DNA of 64,000 nucleotides. It comes from Niastella sp966211305. Lineage in GTDB: Bacteria > Bacteroidota > Bacteroidia > Chitinophagales > Chitinophagaceae. Below, in pieces: positions 7,948 through 16,024 of this stretch. The number at the start of each line of letters is the position of its first letter. The stretch's first letter is position 1. The stretch spans positions 10,624-74,623 of the forward strand of contig CBIHPC010000009.1 of assembly GCA_966211305.1 (NCBI GenBank). The letters are read 5' to 3'. The notes below the pieces were generated by a model. The model was not told the DNA's origin, made no database searches, and saw only the letters and a program-made list of their open reading frames with translations. The position numbers were made by a program, and so were the translations under genes.

Positions 7948-8556
7948 TTATATTTTGTAAGAAAGATTGTTCTCGGCAAGCGTTACCAGTAAAATACTGT
8001 CGTTGATGATGTTCTTTACCCTGATGAGTTTTCCTGTAGCAATTTCCTCCTCATCATCGGTTATGGCCGGTAATTCGCGCAGGCTGCCCTGCACTTTTAT
8101 ATGCACTTTACCGGTGCCGCCGCGTTTGGCGGGAATAAAGAGGTAGGTGGTGCCTGTTAAATTGATGGCATTGGTCAACTGCATGGTGCCACTGTGCCGC
8201 AGGCGGCTCATATAATTCAATACCAGCACCGTCATTACCACAATGGCAGTACCGGCTACAAAGGCCACCACTACAGTGGCTATATTACCCATTCCGCCAT
8301 AATGGGCGGCAAGGCCCGCCCAGCCGAACATGGTGAAAAAGGCGATCATGTTCTTGATGGTGAAGAACTGGTAATCCATTCCATCGTCATGATCGATAGC
8401 GGCATCTGCATCGCCTTCCGCATGGTCAACATCGCCGCCTGAGAGCGATAGCGTGCTTTGGACCAGGTAAATGGTGGAAAAGATAATTGCAATGCCCCAC
8501 AGGATCTTTTCAAAGGAAGCGAGATGCTCCCACCAGGTTGAAATGCTTAGTAGCAT
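7948..8556 (-). CDS. NfeD-like membrane protein (flotillin partner)
   Basis: 202 residues with three membrane helices (about 17-38, 71-86, 91-115) and a soluble C-terminal domain of about 85 residues expected to take the OB fold of NfeD proteins (NLTGTTYLFIPAKRGGTGKV start, ending in the strand-rich VKNIINDSILLVTLAENN). It is encoded directly before the flotillin gene, and NfeD proteins act with flotillins in membrane organisation. The loop between helices 1 and 2 is unusually acidic and His-rich (GGDVDHAEGDADAAIDHDDG), which could bind a metal ion (inference). No serine protease domain is present, so it is the short form. Confidence 0.85.
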   Translation of the reverse strand: MLLSISTWWEHLASFEKILWGIAIIFSTIYLVQSTLSLSGGDVDHAEGDADAAIDHDDGMDYQFFTIKNMIAFFTMFGWAGLAAHYGGMGNIATVVVAFVAGTAIVVMTVLVLNYMSRLRHSGTMQLTNAINLTGTTYLFIPAKRGGTGKVHIKVQGSLRELPAITDDEEEIATGKLIRVKNIINDSILLVTLAENNLSYKI

Positions 8557-8837
8557 AAGGGTTCTTTAGGTTTTGGTGTAAATTTTTCAGTATGGTGTGA
8601 TCTTTTTCAATGATATGTAAAAACCAGCATGCCGGTTGTTTTATTGTTTGTGCTGTTATATATAATTGGTAGGGAAGAGAAAGCAAACATTACATGAGCG
8701 GAGCGAAATTTTCATGGAGTTTATCATTATTTAACGCGCCTGGTTCTACACTATGAAAAATCAGTAACTGTAATTTTTAATGTTCCTGCTGTTTTCTGCT
8801 GGTAATTCCTTTTTAAAGATATATTAATTTGGCGCCC

Positions 8838-10679
8838 ATGAAAAGGATATTTATCATTTCAATGTTGCTGCTGGCAACGAGCGTGTTACATGCTCAAATT
8901 AAGTCTTTTCGGTTTATACATATCAGTGATACGCATATAGGTTCGCCCAACGGTTCGGCCGAGGAAGACCTGCGCCGTACGGTGCACGATATAAATACGC
9001 TGAACGATGTGGCCTTCGTGATCATTACCGGCGATATTACCGAACTGGGCACCGACGCTCAACTGGCAAAGGCCAAAGAGATCCTCGACAGCCTGAAAGT
9101 AAAATACTATATCATTCCCGGTAACCACGATACGGGCTGGAGCGAAAGCGGCGGCGATCATTATACCAGTACATTTGGTTACGATAAGTTTTCATTTGAC
9201 TATAATGGCATCCGTTTTATCGGTTGCGCCTCAGGGCCATATGTAAGAATGAGCGATGGCCATATCCCGCGCAGCGCTATTGTATGGCTCGATAGTTTAC
9301 TGGCTAAAACGCCGCGCGACCTGCCCGTCATATTTTGTAATCATTATCCCATTGATGATGGAGTCGATAACTGGTACGAGATCACCGACCGGTTAGTAAA
9401 GTATAATACAAAACTGATCATCTGTGGCCATGGCCATGCCAACAGGGTGCTCAACTTTGAAACTATTCCAGGCATAATGGGCCGCTCGAACCTGCGGGCA
9501 AAAGCCCCGGCAGGTGGGTATAACCTGGTTGATGTGTTTAACGATTCCATTGTTTATACCGAACGCCGGCCGGGTGGTGAGCCGCTTCCTTCCTGGGCAA
9601 AAATTGATTTGAATAAGCGCGATTTTCCTAAAAAATATAAGCGGCCTTCCTATGCTGTCAATAAACAATACCCGCAGGTAAAACCGAAATGGATATTTTC
9701 CTCCGATGCCAATGTGATCTCAACCCCGGCTGTTGTAAATAACCTCGTGATCTTCGGTAATCAGAATGGCCTGGTTACTGCGGTGTCGCAGCCCGATGGA
9801 AAAAAGAAATGGACCTATAAAACCAGTGGCGCTATCTTTTCTTCCCCCGCGGTAAAGGCTGGTAAAGTAGTGCTGGGTTCCGGCGATGGCCATGTGTATT
9901 GCCTTAATATATATACCGGAAAACTGGTTTGGAAAACAAAAACCGCTGCATCGGTACTGGGTTCTCCCGCTATTGTGGGCGATACTGTTTTCATCGGCGG
10001 CAGCGATCATAATTTTATGGCATTGAACCTGAAGAACGGGAATGCATACTGGAAGTTTGCCGCTTTGCAGGGGCCCGTGGTGAGCACCCCGCTGATCTAT
10101 GGCAATATGGTGATCTTTGGCGCCTGGGATAAACATTTGTATGCGGTTAACAGGAACAACGGGCAACTGGCCTGGCAATGGAACCCCGGTTTTTCGGTAA
10201 TCAACTTCTCGCCCGCTTCCTGTATTCCGGTTGCGCACGACAGCGTGGTGTATGTGGTTTGTCCCAACCGCACCTTGTACGCCATCGATGCGGTAACCGG
10301 TGCTACCTTATGGCAGAACAGTGAAACGCGGGTGCGCGAATCGATTGGTATTTCGGAAGATGGAAAATATGTATATGGAAAAACAATGCAGGACACCGTT
10401 GTGGCGTATGCAACCAGCCGTACGGCCCAGCGCCCGGCCTGGGTAATGCATGCCGGTTTTGGTTATGAGCATGTGCCTTCCATGCTGATAGAGAAGAGTG
10501 GACAGGTATTTTTCGGAACGCGTAATGGCGTGGTGTATGCCATTGATCCGGCTACGCAAAAGATCAACTGGGAATATAAGATCGATAACTCCATGGTGAA
10601 CACTGTTCGGGTGATCGACAAAAAACATGTGGTGGCGTCAACCATGGATGGCAAGGTGGCGTTGCTGGAAGTGAAGTAA
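8838..10679 (+). CDS. Secreted metallophosphoesterase fused to a PQQ-like beta-propeller
   Basis: 613 residues from the ATG at 8838. Signal peptide MKRIFIISMLLLATSVLHAQ, then a calcineurin-like phosphoesterase with all metal motifs (HISDTH, TGDITELG, PGNHDTGW, CNHYPI, CGHGHANR) to about residue 210, then from about 275 a beta-propeller of repeats such as DGKKKWTYKTSGAIFSSPAV and TGKLVWKTKTAASVLGSPAI. The catalytic part would hydrolyse phosphate esters in the periplasm or on the surface; the propeller may bind substrate or a partner. Single gene with divergent neighbours. Specific substrate unknown. Confidence 0.9.
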   Translation: MKRIFIISMLLLATSVLHAQIKSFRFIHISDTHIGSPNGSAEEDLRRTVHDINTLNDVAFVIITGDITELGTDAQLAKAKEILDSLKVKYYIIPGNHDTGWSESGGDHYTSTFGYDKFSFDYNGIRFIGCASGPYVRMSDGHIPRSAIVWLDSLLAKTPRDLPVIFCNHYPIDDGVDNWYEITDRLVKYNTKLIICGHGHANRVLNFETIPGIMGRSNLRAKAPAGGYNLVDVFNDSIVYTERRPGGEPLPSWAKIDLNKRDFPKKYKRPSYAVNKQYPQVKPKWIFSSDANVISTPAVVNNLVIFGNQNGLVTAVSQPDGKKKWTYKTSGAIFSSPAVKAGKVVLGSGDGHVYCLNIYTGKLVWKTKTAASVLGSPAIVGDTVFIGGSDHNFMALNLKNGNAYWKFAALQGPVVSTPLIYGNMVIFGAWDKHLYAVNRNNGQLAWQWNPGFSVINFSPASCIPVAHDSVVYVVCPNRTLYAIDAVTGATLWQNSETRVRESIGISEDGKYVYGKTMQDTVVAYATSRTAQRPAWVMHAGFGYEHVPSMLIEKSGQVFFGTRNGVVYAIDPATQKINWEYKIDNSMVNTVRVIDKKHVVASTMDGKVALLEVK

Positions 10680-10762
10680 TGGTGAATGGTCAAAGCTGAA
10701 TGGTGAGTTGGAAAAAAGGGAACTGGGTATTAGGGATTGGCTGAAAGAAGTTTCTTACAACG

Positions 10763-10790
10763 AAAAAGGCCTCACTTCAACAGTGAGGCC
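10763..10790 (-). terminator. Intrinsic terminator of the E2 gene
   Basis: GGCCTCACT-TCAAC-AGTGAGGCC (10768-10790) is a perfect 9-bp hairpin; on the minus strand it is followed by five U (10767-10763). It lies just downstream of the E2 stop codon. Confidence 0.88.
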
Positions 10791-10817
10791 CATTTATATG
10801 AATTACTTACATTTTAC

Positions 10818-12473
10818 TTACACCAGCATTCTCAGCGGCTCTTCGAGCAGGTTCTGCAGTGTTTGCAGGAACGCAGCTCCGGTAGCGCCGTCAACCACGC
10901 GGTGGTCGCAGGTTAAGGTAACCTTCATAACATTACCTACTACTATCTGGCCATTCTTAACGACAGGAACCTGGTTAATAGCCCCTACAGCCAGGATACA
11001 TGAATCAGGCGGGTTAATGATGGCGGTGAACTCTTCAATGCCAAACATACCCAGGTTGCTGATGGTGAAGGTGCTGCCTTCCCAGTCGCTTGGCTGCAGT
11101 TTTTTATCTTTTGCTTTTTTCGCGAACTCTTTTACTTCAGTACCGATTTGTGATAATGATTTCAGATCGGCAAAACGCACAACAGGCACCAGCAAACCTT
11201 CTTCAACCGCTACAGCCACGCCGATGTTCACATGATGGTTAACGCGGATCTTGTCGCCTAACCAGCTGCTGTTTACTTTCGGATGCTGTTTCAGGGCAAT
11301 AGCGCAGGCTTTCAGCACCATATCGTTGAACGAGATCTTAACCGGAGCAACTTCATTGATCCTGGTTCTGCTTTCAACTGCTTTATCCATATTGATCTCC
11401 ATGGTGAGGTAGAACTCCGGAGCAGTGAATTTGCTTTCAGAAAGGCGCTTGGCAATTACCTTACGCATTTGCGATACAGGAACCTCGTCAAAGCTTACCT
11501 GACCGGCAACGGCTGGCGCTGTTTTACCTGGTTGGGCAGTTGCAGCAGCAGCAGCAGCCTGTTGGCCACCTTCTGCAGCAGGCGTATAATTGTCGATATC
11601 TCTTTTAATGATACGGCCACCGTCGCCGGAACCGGACACTTTGTTGATATCGATACCTTTTTCAGAAGCTAATTTTTTAGCGAGGGGAGAAGCAACTACA
11701 CGGCCGTTACCGGTATTGGCAGCGGGTGCGGCTGTTTCAGTTTGCGTGCTTGCCTGCGTGGTTTGGGCAGCAGCTTCAGGCTGGGCCTTTGCAGGGCCAC
11801 CGGTGGCAACACCACCTTTGGCGGCAGCAACGATCTTTTCTACATCAACTTTCTTTTCATCGCCAATGATGCACAACAGGGCGTTCACCGGAACTTTATC
11901 ACCTTTTTGCGCGCCTATATATAATAATTTACCTTCTTTATAGCTTTCCAGCTCCATGGTAGCCTTGTCTGTTTCCACATCGGCCAGCAGGTCGCCTTTT
12001 TTCACGGCATCGCCTACTTTCTTGTGCCATGCGGCAATAACGCCTTCCGTCATGGTATCGCTCAGGCGCGGCATGAGGATAACTTCCTGCATGTTGGCCA
12101 GGTCAAGTGATTCACCGGTGGGTTTTGCTTCGGTTTTGGTTGCTGTTTTGGCTGGTTCGGCAGCTGATTTTTCAGGAGCGGCGGCAGCAGCGGCTTTTTG
12201 TCCACCACCACCAAGCAGTGAACTGATGTCTTCACCAGCGTTACCAATGATAGCCAGCAGATCATTTACCTGTAATTTTCCCCCTTTTTCAGTACCAATG
12301 TGAAGCAGGGTGCCATCTTTATAACTTTCCAGTTCCATGGTAGCCTTGTCGGTCTCTACCTCAGCCAGTAAGTCGCCTTTCTTTACTTTGTCGCCTACCT
12401 TTTTATGCCAGGCCGCTATCACGCCTTCTGTCATGGTATCGCTCAGGCGGGGCATTAAAATCACTTCAGCCAT
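10818..12473 (-). CDS. Pyruvate dehydrogenase complex dihydrolipoamide acetyltransferase (E2)
   Basis: 551 residues. Two lipoyl domains (about 1-78 and 128-205) with lipoylated lysines K43 and K170 in the identical context ETDKATMELESYK, Ala/Pro/Thr-rich linkers, a peripheral subunit-binding domain (VASPLAKKLASEKGIDINKV, near 265-300) and the catalytic acetyltransferase domain with DHRVVDG near the C-terminus. It transfers acetyl groups from E1 to CoA at the core of the cytoplasmic complex. The E1 and E3 genes are not next to it. The two lipoyl domains are almost identical in protein but differ at many synonymous positions, so the duplication is old and under selection. Confidence 0.96.
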   Translation of the reverse strand: MAEVILMPRLSDTMTEGVIAAWHKKVGDKVKKGDLLAEVETDKATMELESYKDGTLLHIGTEKGGKLQVNDLLAIIGNAGEDISSLLGGGGQKAAAAAAPEKSAAEPAKTATKTEAKPTGESLDLANMQEVILMPRLSDTMTEGVIAAWHKKVGDAVKKGDLLADVETDKATMELESYKEGKLLYIGAQKGDKVPVNALLCIIGDEKKVDVEKIVAAAKGGVATGGPAKAQPEAAAQTTQASTQTETAAPAANTGNGRVVASPLAKKLASEKGIDINKVSGSGDGGRIIKRDIDNYTPAAEGGQQAAAAAATAQPGKTAPAVAGQVSFDEVPVSQMRKVIAKRLSESKFTAPEFYLTMEINMDKAVESRTRINEVAPVKISFNDMVLKACAIALKQHPKVNSSWLGDKIRVNHHVNIGVAVAVEEGLLVPVVRFADLKSLSQIGTEVKEFAKKAKDKKLQPSDWEGSTFTISNLGMFGIEEFTAIINPPDSCILAVGAINQVPVVKNGQIVVGNVMKVTLTCDHRVVDGATGAAFLQTLQNLLEEPLRMLV

Positions 12474-12872
12474 AAATTCTTATTTGATATTCTGATTTTT
12501 TCAATTTGAGTGGTCGAAATTACAGCAAAATGAGCAATTGGAAAACTGAAAGGTTGCCAGTTTACCAGTTGCGCCTTTCCGGTTGGCTGAATTTGTTGCC
12601 CCTGTTGAATTTCAGGAATCGGCAGCAGGTTGCAGGCGTCCAGTCAAATTGCCGGAAAAGCCTTTCATTACAGTGATTTTCCCGCCAGTCGGAACCCGGA
12701 AACCTGAGCCTGCCGATCTCTCATTTATTTCATTTTTGGACATTAAAAGCCTCCGCCATTTTGAATTATTCAAAATAAACCGCTTTTTTTAACGACCTTA
12801 TAATGTGGAGCCAACAGGCGGGTTCCTCAAACTTTTGCCCAGATACCAGGGAACCGGCACCGGGCACCCGGT
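12474..12872. other. Intergenic stretch between dnaX and E2 genes
   Basis: About 400 bp between two minus-strand genes. No convincing gene, terminator or consensus promoter was found. The part near 12545-12600 has words such as TTGCCAGTTTACCAGTTGCG that recall the short-word repeats in other gaps, and 12750-12790 is AT-rich. Confidence 0.4.
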
Positions 12873-14795
12873 TTAATCAAATCCCAGTTTCAGTTTTGCT
12901 CTTAATTCATTCACCAGCGGGTATTGCTCTATAATTTTTACATACTGCTCTTTGGTTGAGAGCGGCTTTTCAACCGGTGTAAAAGCTACCGGGTTATCGG
13001 TAACTACAATAGTGAAAAGTATGGTGCGGTTGTTGAATTTCGTTTGAATGTACTCCGACAGTTCGCGTCTTTCTCCCTCAATGAACTTCTGCTCGAGATT
13101 ATTATTGGTAATGATCTCGAACGAATTTGCCGAAGTGATGGTCAGCCTTGCCATATCGAACGACTGGGCGGCCGGGTTCTTGTTATCTTTCAGGAGTTGA
13201 GAGAAGTTAGCCCAGTCCTGCTGCAGTTTTTCAAGCGTAAGCGGAATGGCCGGGTTGGTGGCGCCTGCTGTTTTGTTGGCAAACTTTTGCCTTATAGATT
13301 CAAGCGTTCCCAGTTTAGGCCCCGCGCCGGTTTTGTTAGCTCCCTGTTGCGTATTCGCCGGTTGCGTATTTTCGGCCGGCATGTTATGCATGGAGTTGAT
13401 GTAATTCAACTCTTCTTCCTCCGGGCTTAAATAACCCATGGCCGGTTCTTCAATGATGAGCCTCGCTTCCGTGTCAGGCTGGTTATAAACCGGTTTCGGT
13501 TGTTGAACCGGTGTTTCGGGCTTGCTGTTTACAGGTTGCTGTTGCCGGGCCACCGCTTCCTGCCGTTGTTGGGGTTGCGGGGTGCTTTCAGCTTTCTTAC
13601 CTTTATCTTCAACAAAGGCCAGCTTGCGGAACGCTACCGAAGAAGCTCCTTCAACTAGTTTTTTTTTACCTGCACCGTCGCCGGATGCTGTTAGTTCAAG
13701 CGCCTGTTGCAGATAGGTTAGCTTTATGATGGCCAGTTCGGTATGTAATCTTTTATTGCGTGCACCTTTGAAATTGATCTCTGCTTCATTCAGGATATTC
13801 AAAGCGCTTATGAGGTAGGCCACCGGCGTATTCTTTCCGGTAGCAATGTATTTGTCTTTAAAGCTTTCAACCACTTCGAGCAGGCCGGCTACTTTTTCAT
13901 CTTTACATACCAGCAGGTTGCGAATGAATTCAGCAAAGCCGTTCAATACCAGGTCGCCCTCAAAACCTTTACGGTCTATATCGTCATACAGTAACATGGC
14001 GCCGGCAAGGTCCTGCTGCTGCATACAGTCGAGCAGTTTGAAATAGTAGTCGGCATCGAGAATGTTCAAATGTTCCAGCGTGTTCTGGTAAGTAACCGTA
14101 CCGCTGGTAAAACTTACTATTTTATCGAGGATACTGAGGGCATCGCGCATACAGCCTTCGCTCTTGCGGGCGATTACCTGTAAGGCGGCTTTTTCAGCAT
14201 CTATTTCTTCTTTTTTACAAATGTTCTGCAGGTGGTCTACCGTATCGTTGCCGGTGATGCGTTTGAAATCGAAGATCTGGCATCGGCTGAGGATGGTAGG
14301 CAGGATCTTGTGTTTTTCCGTAGTGGCCAAAATAAAGATGGCATAGGAAGGCGGTTCTTCCAGCGTTTTCAAAAAAGCGTTGAAAGCCGAGGAACTGAGC
14401 ATGTGTACCTCGTCAATGATATATACTTTATATTTCCCGGCCTGGGGAGCGAAGCGAACCTGCTCAACCAGGGAACGGATATCATCTACCGAGTTGTTAC
14501 TGGCAGCATCGAGCTCATGAATATTCAGCGAAGTGCCTTCATTGAAGGCTACGCAGCTGTTGCACTCATTGCAGGCTTCGCCTTCTGCCGTAGGTTTTTC
14601 GCAATTGATGGTTTTGGCCAGAATACGGGCACAGGTTGTTTTACCAACTCCGCGCGGACCGCAGAACAGGAAGGCATGCGCCAGCTGCCGGTTCTTTATG
14701 GCATTCTGCAGGGTGGTGGTAATATGAGCTTGTCCAACAACCGTATCAAAGGTTTGCGGACGGTATTTACGGGCTGAAACAATGAATTTATCCAT
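12873..14795 (-). CDS. dnaX: DNA polymerase III subunit gamma/tau
   Basis: 640 residues. AAA+ clamp-loader ATPase with Walker A GPRGVGKT (46-53), a four-cysteine zinc site (C65, C75, C78, C81), Walker B DEVHML and the sensor motif SRCQIFDFKR, followed by the collar domain to about 370, a Gln/Pro-rich linker (about 395-440) and a tau-type C-terminal region ending YPLVNELRAKLKLGFD. It loads the sliding clamp and connects it to the replicative polymerase. Its ATG lies directly beside a gap filled with degenerate TAATGTGATAATG-like words. Confidence 0.97.
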   Translation of the reverse strand: MDKFIVSARKYRPQTFDTVVGQAHITTTLQNAIKNRQLAHAFLFCGPRGVGKTTCARILAKTINCEKPTAEGEACNECNSCVAFNEGTSLNIHELDAASNNSVDDIRSLVEQVRFAPQAGKYKVYIIDEVHMLSSSAFNAFLKTLEEPPSYAIFILATTEKHKILPTILSRCQIFDFKRITGNDTVDHLQNICKKEEIDAEKAALQVIARKSEGCMRDALSILDKIVSFTSGTVTYQNTLEHLNILDADYYFKLLDCMQQQDLAGAMLLYDDIDRKGFEGDLVLNGFAEFIRNLLVCKDEKVAGLLEVVESFKDKYIATGKNTPVAYLISALNILNEAEINFKGARNKRLHTELAIIKLTYLQQALELTASGDGAGKKKLVEGASSVAFRKLAFVEDKGKKAESTPQPQQRQEAVARQQQPVNSKPETPVQQPKPVYNQPDTEARLIIEEPAMGYLSPEEEELNYINSMHNMPAENTQPANTQQGANKTGAGPKLGTLESIRQKFANKTAGATNPAIPLTLEKLQQDWANFSQLLKDNKNPAAQSFDMARLTITSANSFEIITNNNLEQKFIEGERRELSEYIQTKFNNRTILFTIVVTDNPVAFTPVEKPLSTKEQYVKIIEQYPLVNELRAKLKLGFD

Positions 14796-14880
14796 GATAT
14801 GAGCAAATGTAAGTCAATGTACTGATTTGCTGATGAGCTAATGTGATAATGATATGTGCATATGTTATTTTGTTGATTTT
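14796..14880. repeat. Degenerate short-word AT repeat next to dnaX start
   Basis: The 80 bp upstream of dnaX consist of loosely repeated words (CTGATTTGCTGATGAGCTAA, TGTGATAATGATATG) like the 8-bp arms at 26221, 29520, 36762 and 38069. Only one recognisable arm is present, without a clear inverted partner. The gap up to 15065 shows nothing else convincing. Confidence 0.45.
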
Positions 14881-15064
14881 ATGATAGTTGCAATGGGGCT
14901 CCCTTCCTGAAACAATGGTTTTGCCTCCTGTCAGTTTGCCAGTTTTTACGGGATGCTGCCTTCCGGCCGGCCATCTAAAACGGTTCACTTCCAACGCCAC
15001 CCACCGTCATTCGACCTGCCCACACTCAACCCTTTTTAACCCCCGCATCTTACACCTCTTATCA

Positions 15065-15179
15065 ACCTTTCATCCTGGGGTCATCTTAGGGTCATCCTGG
15101 GGTCATCCTGGGGTTTTCTTAGGGTTTAAAACCAAAGATAACCCTGAGACTACCCTAAGAATACCCTAAGATGAAAGGT
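15065..15179. repeat. Palindromic array of 11-bp units
   Basis: Five consecutive 11-mers in one direction (CATCCTGGGGT 15071-15081, CATCTTAGGGT, CATCCTGGGGT, CATCCTGGGGT, TTTCTTAGGGT to 15125), a 15-nt AT-rich spacer, then three 11-mers in the other direction (ACCCTGAGACT 15141, ACCCTAAGAAT 15152, ACCCTAAGATG 15163-15173). The ends are a perfect 10-bp inverted pair, ACCTTTCATC (15065-15074) and GATGAAAGGT (15170-15179). One strand could fold into a long hairpin. It stands between the divergent dnaX and tetR-like genes. Confidence 0.9.
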
Positions 15180-15271
15180 GGTAAAGGCCTGTAAACGCCC
15201 TTATTAATGGTTTCAGGAACCGTTATGAACTAACCCGCTTGAAAAATTCCCACAAAAAAGTCGAAGCTTTG

Positions 15272-15302
15272 TTTGGAAACTTAACGGTGTTAAGTATATT
15301 TG
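15272..15302 (+). promoter_or_regulatory. Promoter of the TetR gene with embedded operator
   Basis: TTTG (15272-15275), 19-nt spacer, TATATTTG (15295-15302): exact Bacteroidota consensus. The spacer holds a perfect 17-bp palindrome ACTTAAC-GGT-GTTAAGT (15279-15295), which touches the first base of the -7 element. This is the expected place for an autoregulating TetR repressor. A second copy of the half-site lies before the next gene (15976-15992). Confidence 0.85.
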
Positions 15303-15320
15303 TGTCGTTAATTAAATAAT

Positions 15321-15956
15321 ATGGGCATACCGGAAAGGAAAGAAAAGCAAAAGCTGGAGATCAGAAAAGCAATACTGGATGCTTCTATGAAACTGTTCAT
15401 GGAACAGGGGTTCGAAAATGTTTCGATGCGAAAGATCGCAGATCTTATAGAATATAGTCCCACAACGGTTTACCTCTATTTTAAAGATAAGAACGAGATC
15501 CTGTACAACCTGCATGAAATGGGCTTTCAAAAAATGGCTGAATATACCACCGACCTGTGGACAATAAAAAACCCGCTCGTTCGTCTGCACAAAATGGGGG
15601 AATACTATCTCAGGTTCGGGCTTGAGAATCCGGCCTTCTACGACCTGATGTTCATATTACAGGCCCCTATGGAAGCATTGCAGGGAATGGAGAATTGTGA
15701 ATGGAAAAGCGGCGACCAGGCCCTGGGCAGGCTAAAGGAAACGCTTCAGGAATGTATGGATAAGAACCTGATCATCAAAGGCGATATAGATGCCATGGCA
15801 ATAACTACGTGGAGCCTGGTGCATGGCATGGTATCCCTGGCAATACGTAACCGTTTCGATAAAGTGGTCACCGGCGATCAGGAAGCCGCTGTATTAATGA
15901 ATAAAGGATTGACCTGGTACCTGAATGTATTGGATGCATCAGGAAATAAAACCTGA
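15321..15956 (+). CDS. TetR/AcrR-family transcriptional repressor of the efflux operon
   Basis: 211 residues. N-terminal TetR helix-turn-helix (about 12-58; ILDASMKLFMEQGFENVSMR, then IADLIEYSPTTVYLYFKDKN) and a divergent C-terminal ligand domain. It is the first gene of a regulator, TolC, adaptor, RND permease set, so it very probably represses the pump until a toxic ligand binds. A perfect palindrome sits inside its own promoter and a close copy precedes the tolC-like gene 68 bp downstream. The stop codon lies in the loop of a small hairpin AAAACC-TGAC-GGTTTT followed by T residues (15948-15967), a possible weak terminator that would give the pump genes their own promoter. Confidence 0.93.
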   Translation: MGIPERKEKQKLEIRKAILDASMKLFMEQGFENVSMRKIADLIEYSPTTVYLYFKDKNEILYNLHEMGFQKMAEYTTDLWTIKNPLVRLHKMGEYYLRFGLENPAFYDLMFILQAPMEALQGMENCEWKSGDQALGRLKETLQECMDKNLIIKGDIDAMAITTWSLVHGMVSLAIRNRFDKVVTGDQEAAVLMNKGLTWYLNVLDASGNKT

Positions 15957-15975
15957 CGGTTTTTTTTGAACCATT

Positions 15976-15992
15976 ACTTAACACTGTTAATA
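15976..15992 (+). promoter_or_regulatory. Second TetR operator, upstream of the tolC-like gene
   Basis: ACTTAAC-ACT-GTTAATA repeats the left half-site of the palindrome at 15279-15295 exactly, with the same 3-nt spacer and 5 of 7 matching bases in the right half. A TTTG (15965-15968) lies 7 bp upstream and AT-rich -7-like sequence follows, so it probably overlaps a second promoter for the pump genes. Confidence 0.7.
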
Positions 15993-16024
15993 ATATTTAC
16001 AATATAAAATAAACGGATTGACTT

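Noticed and set aside
15065..15179. CRISPR array
   Set aside because: Units of 11 bp without unique spacers and with inverted copies; no cas genes nearby. The same holds for the 21-bp array at 46275.
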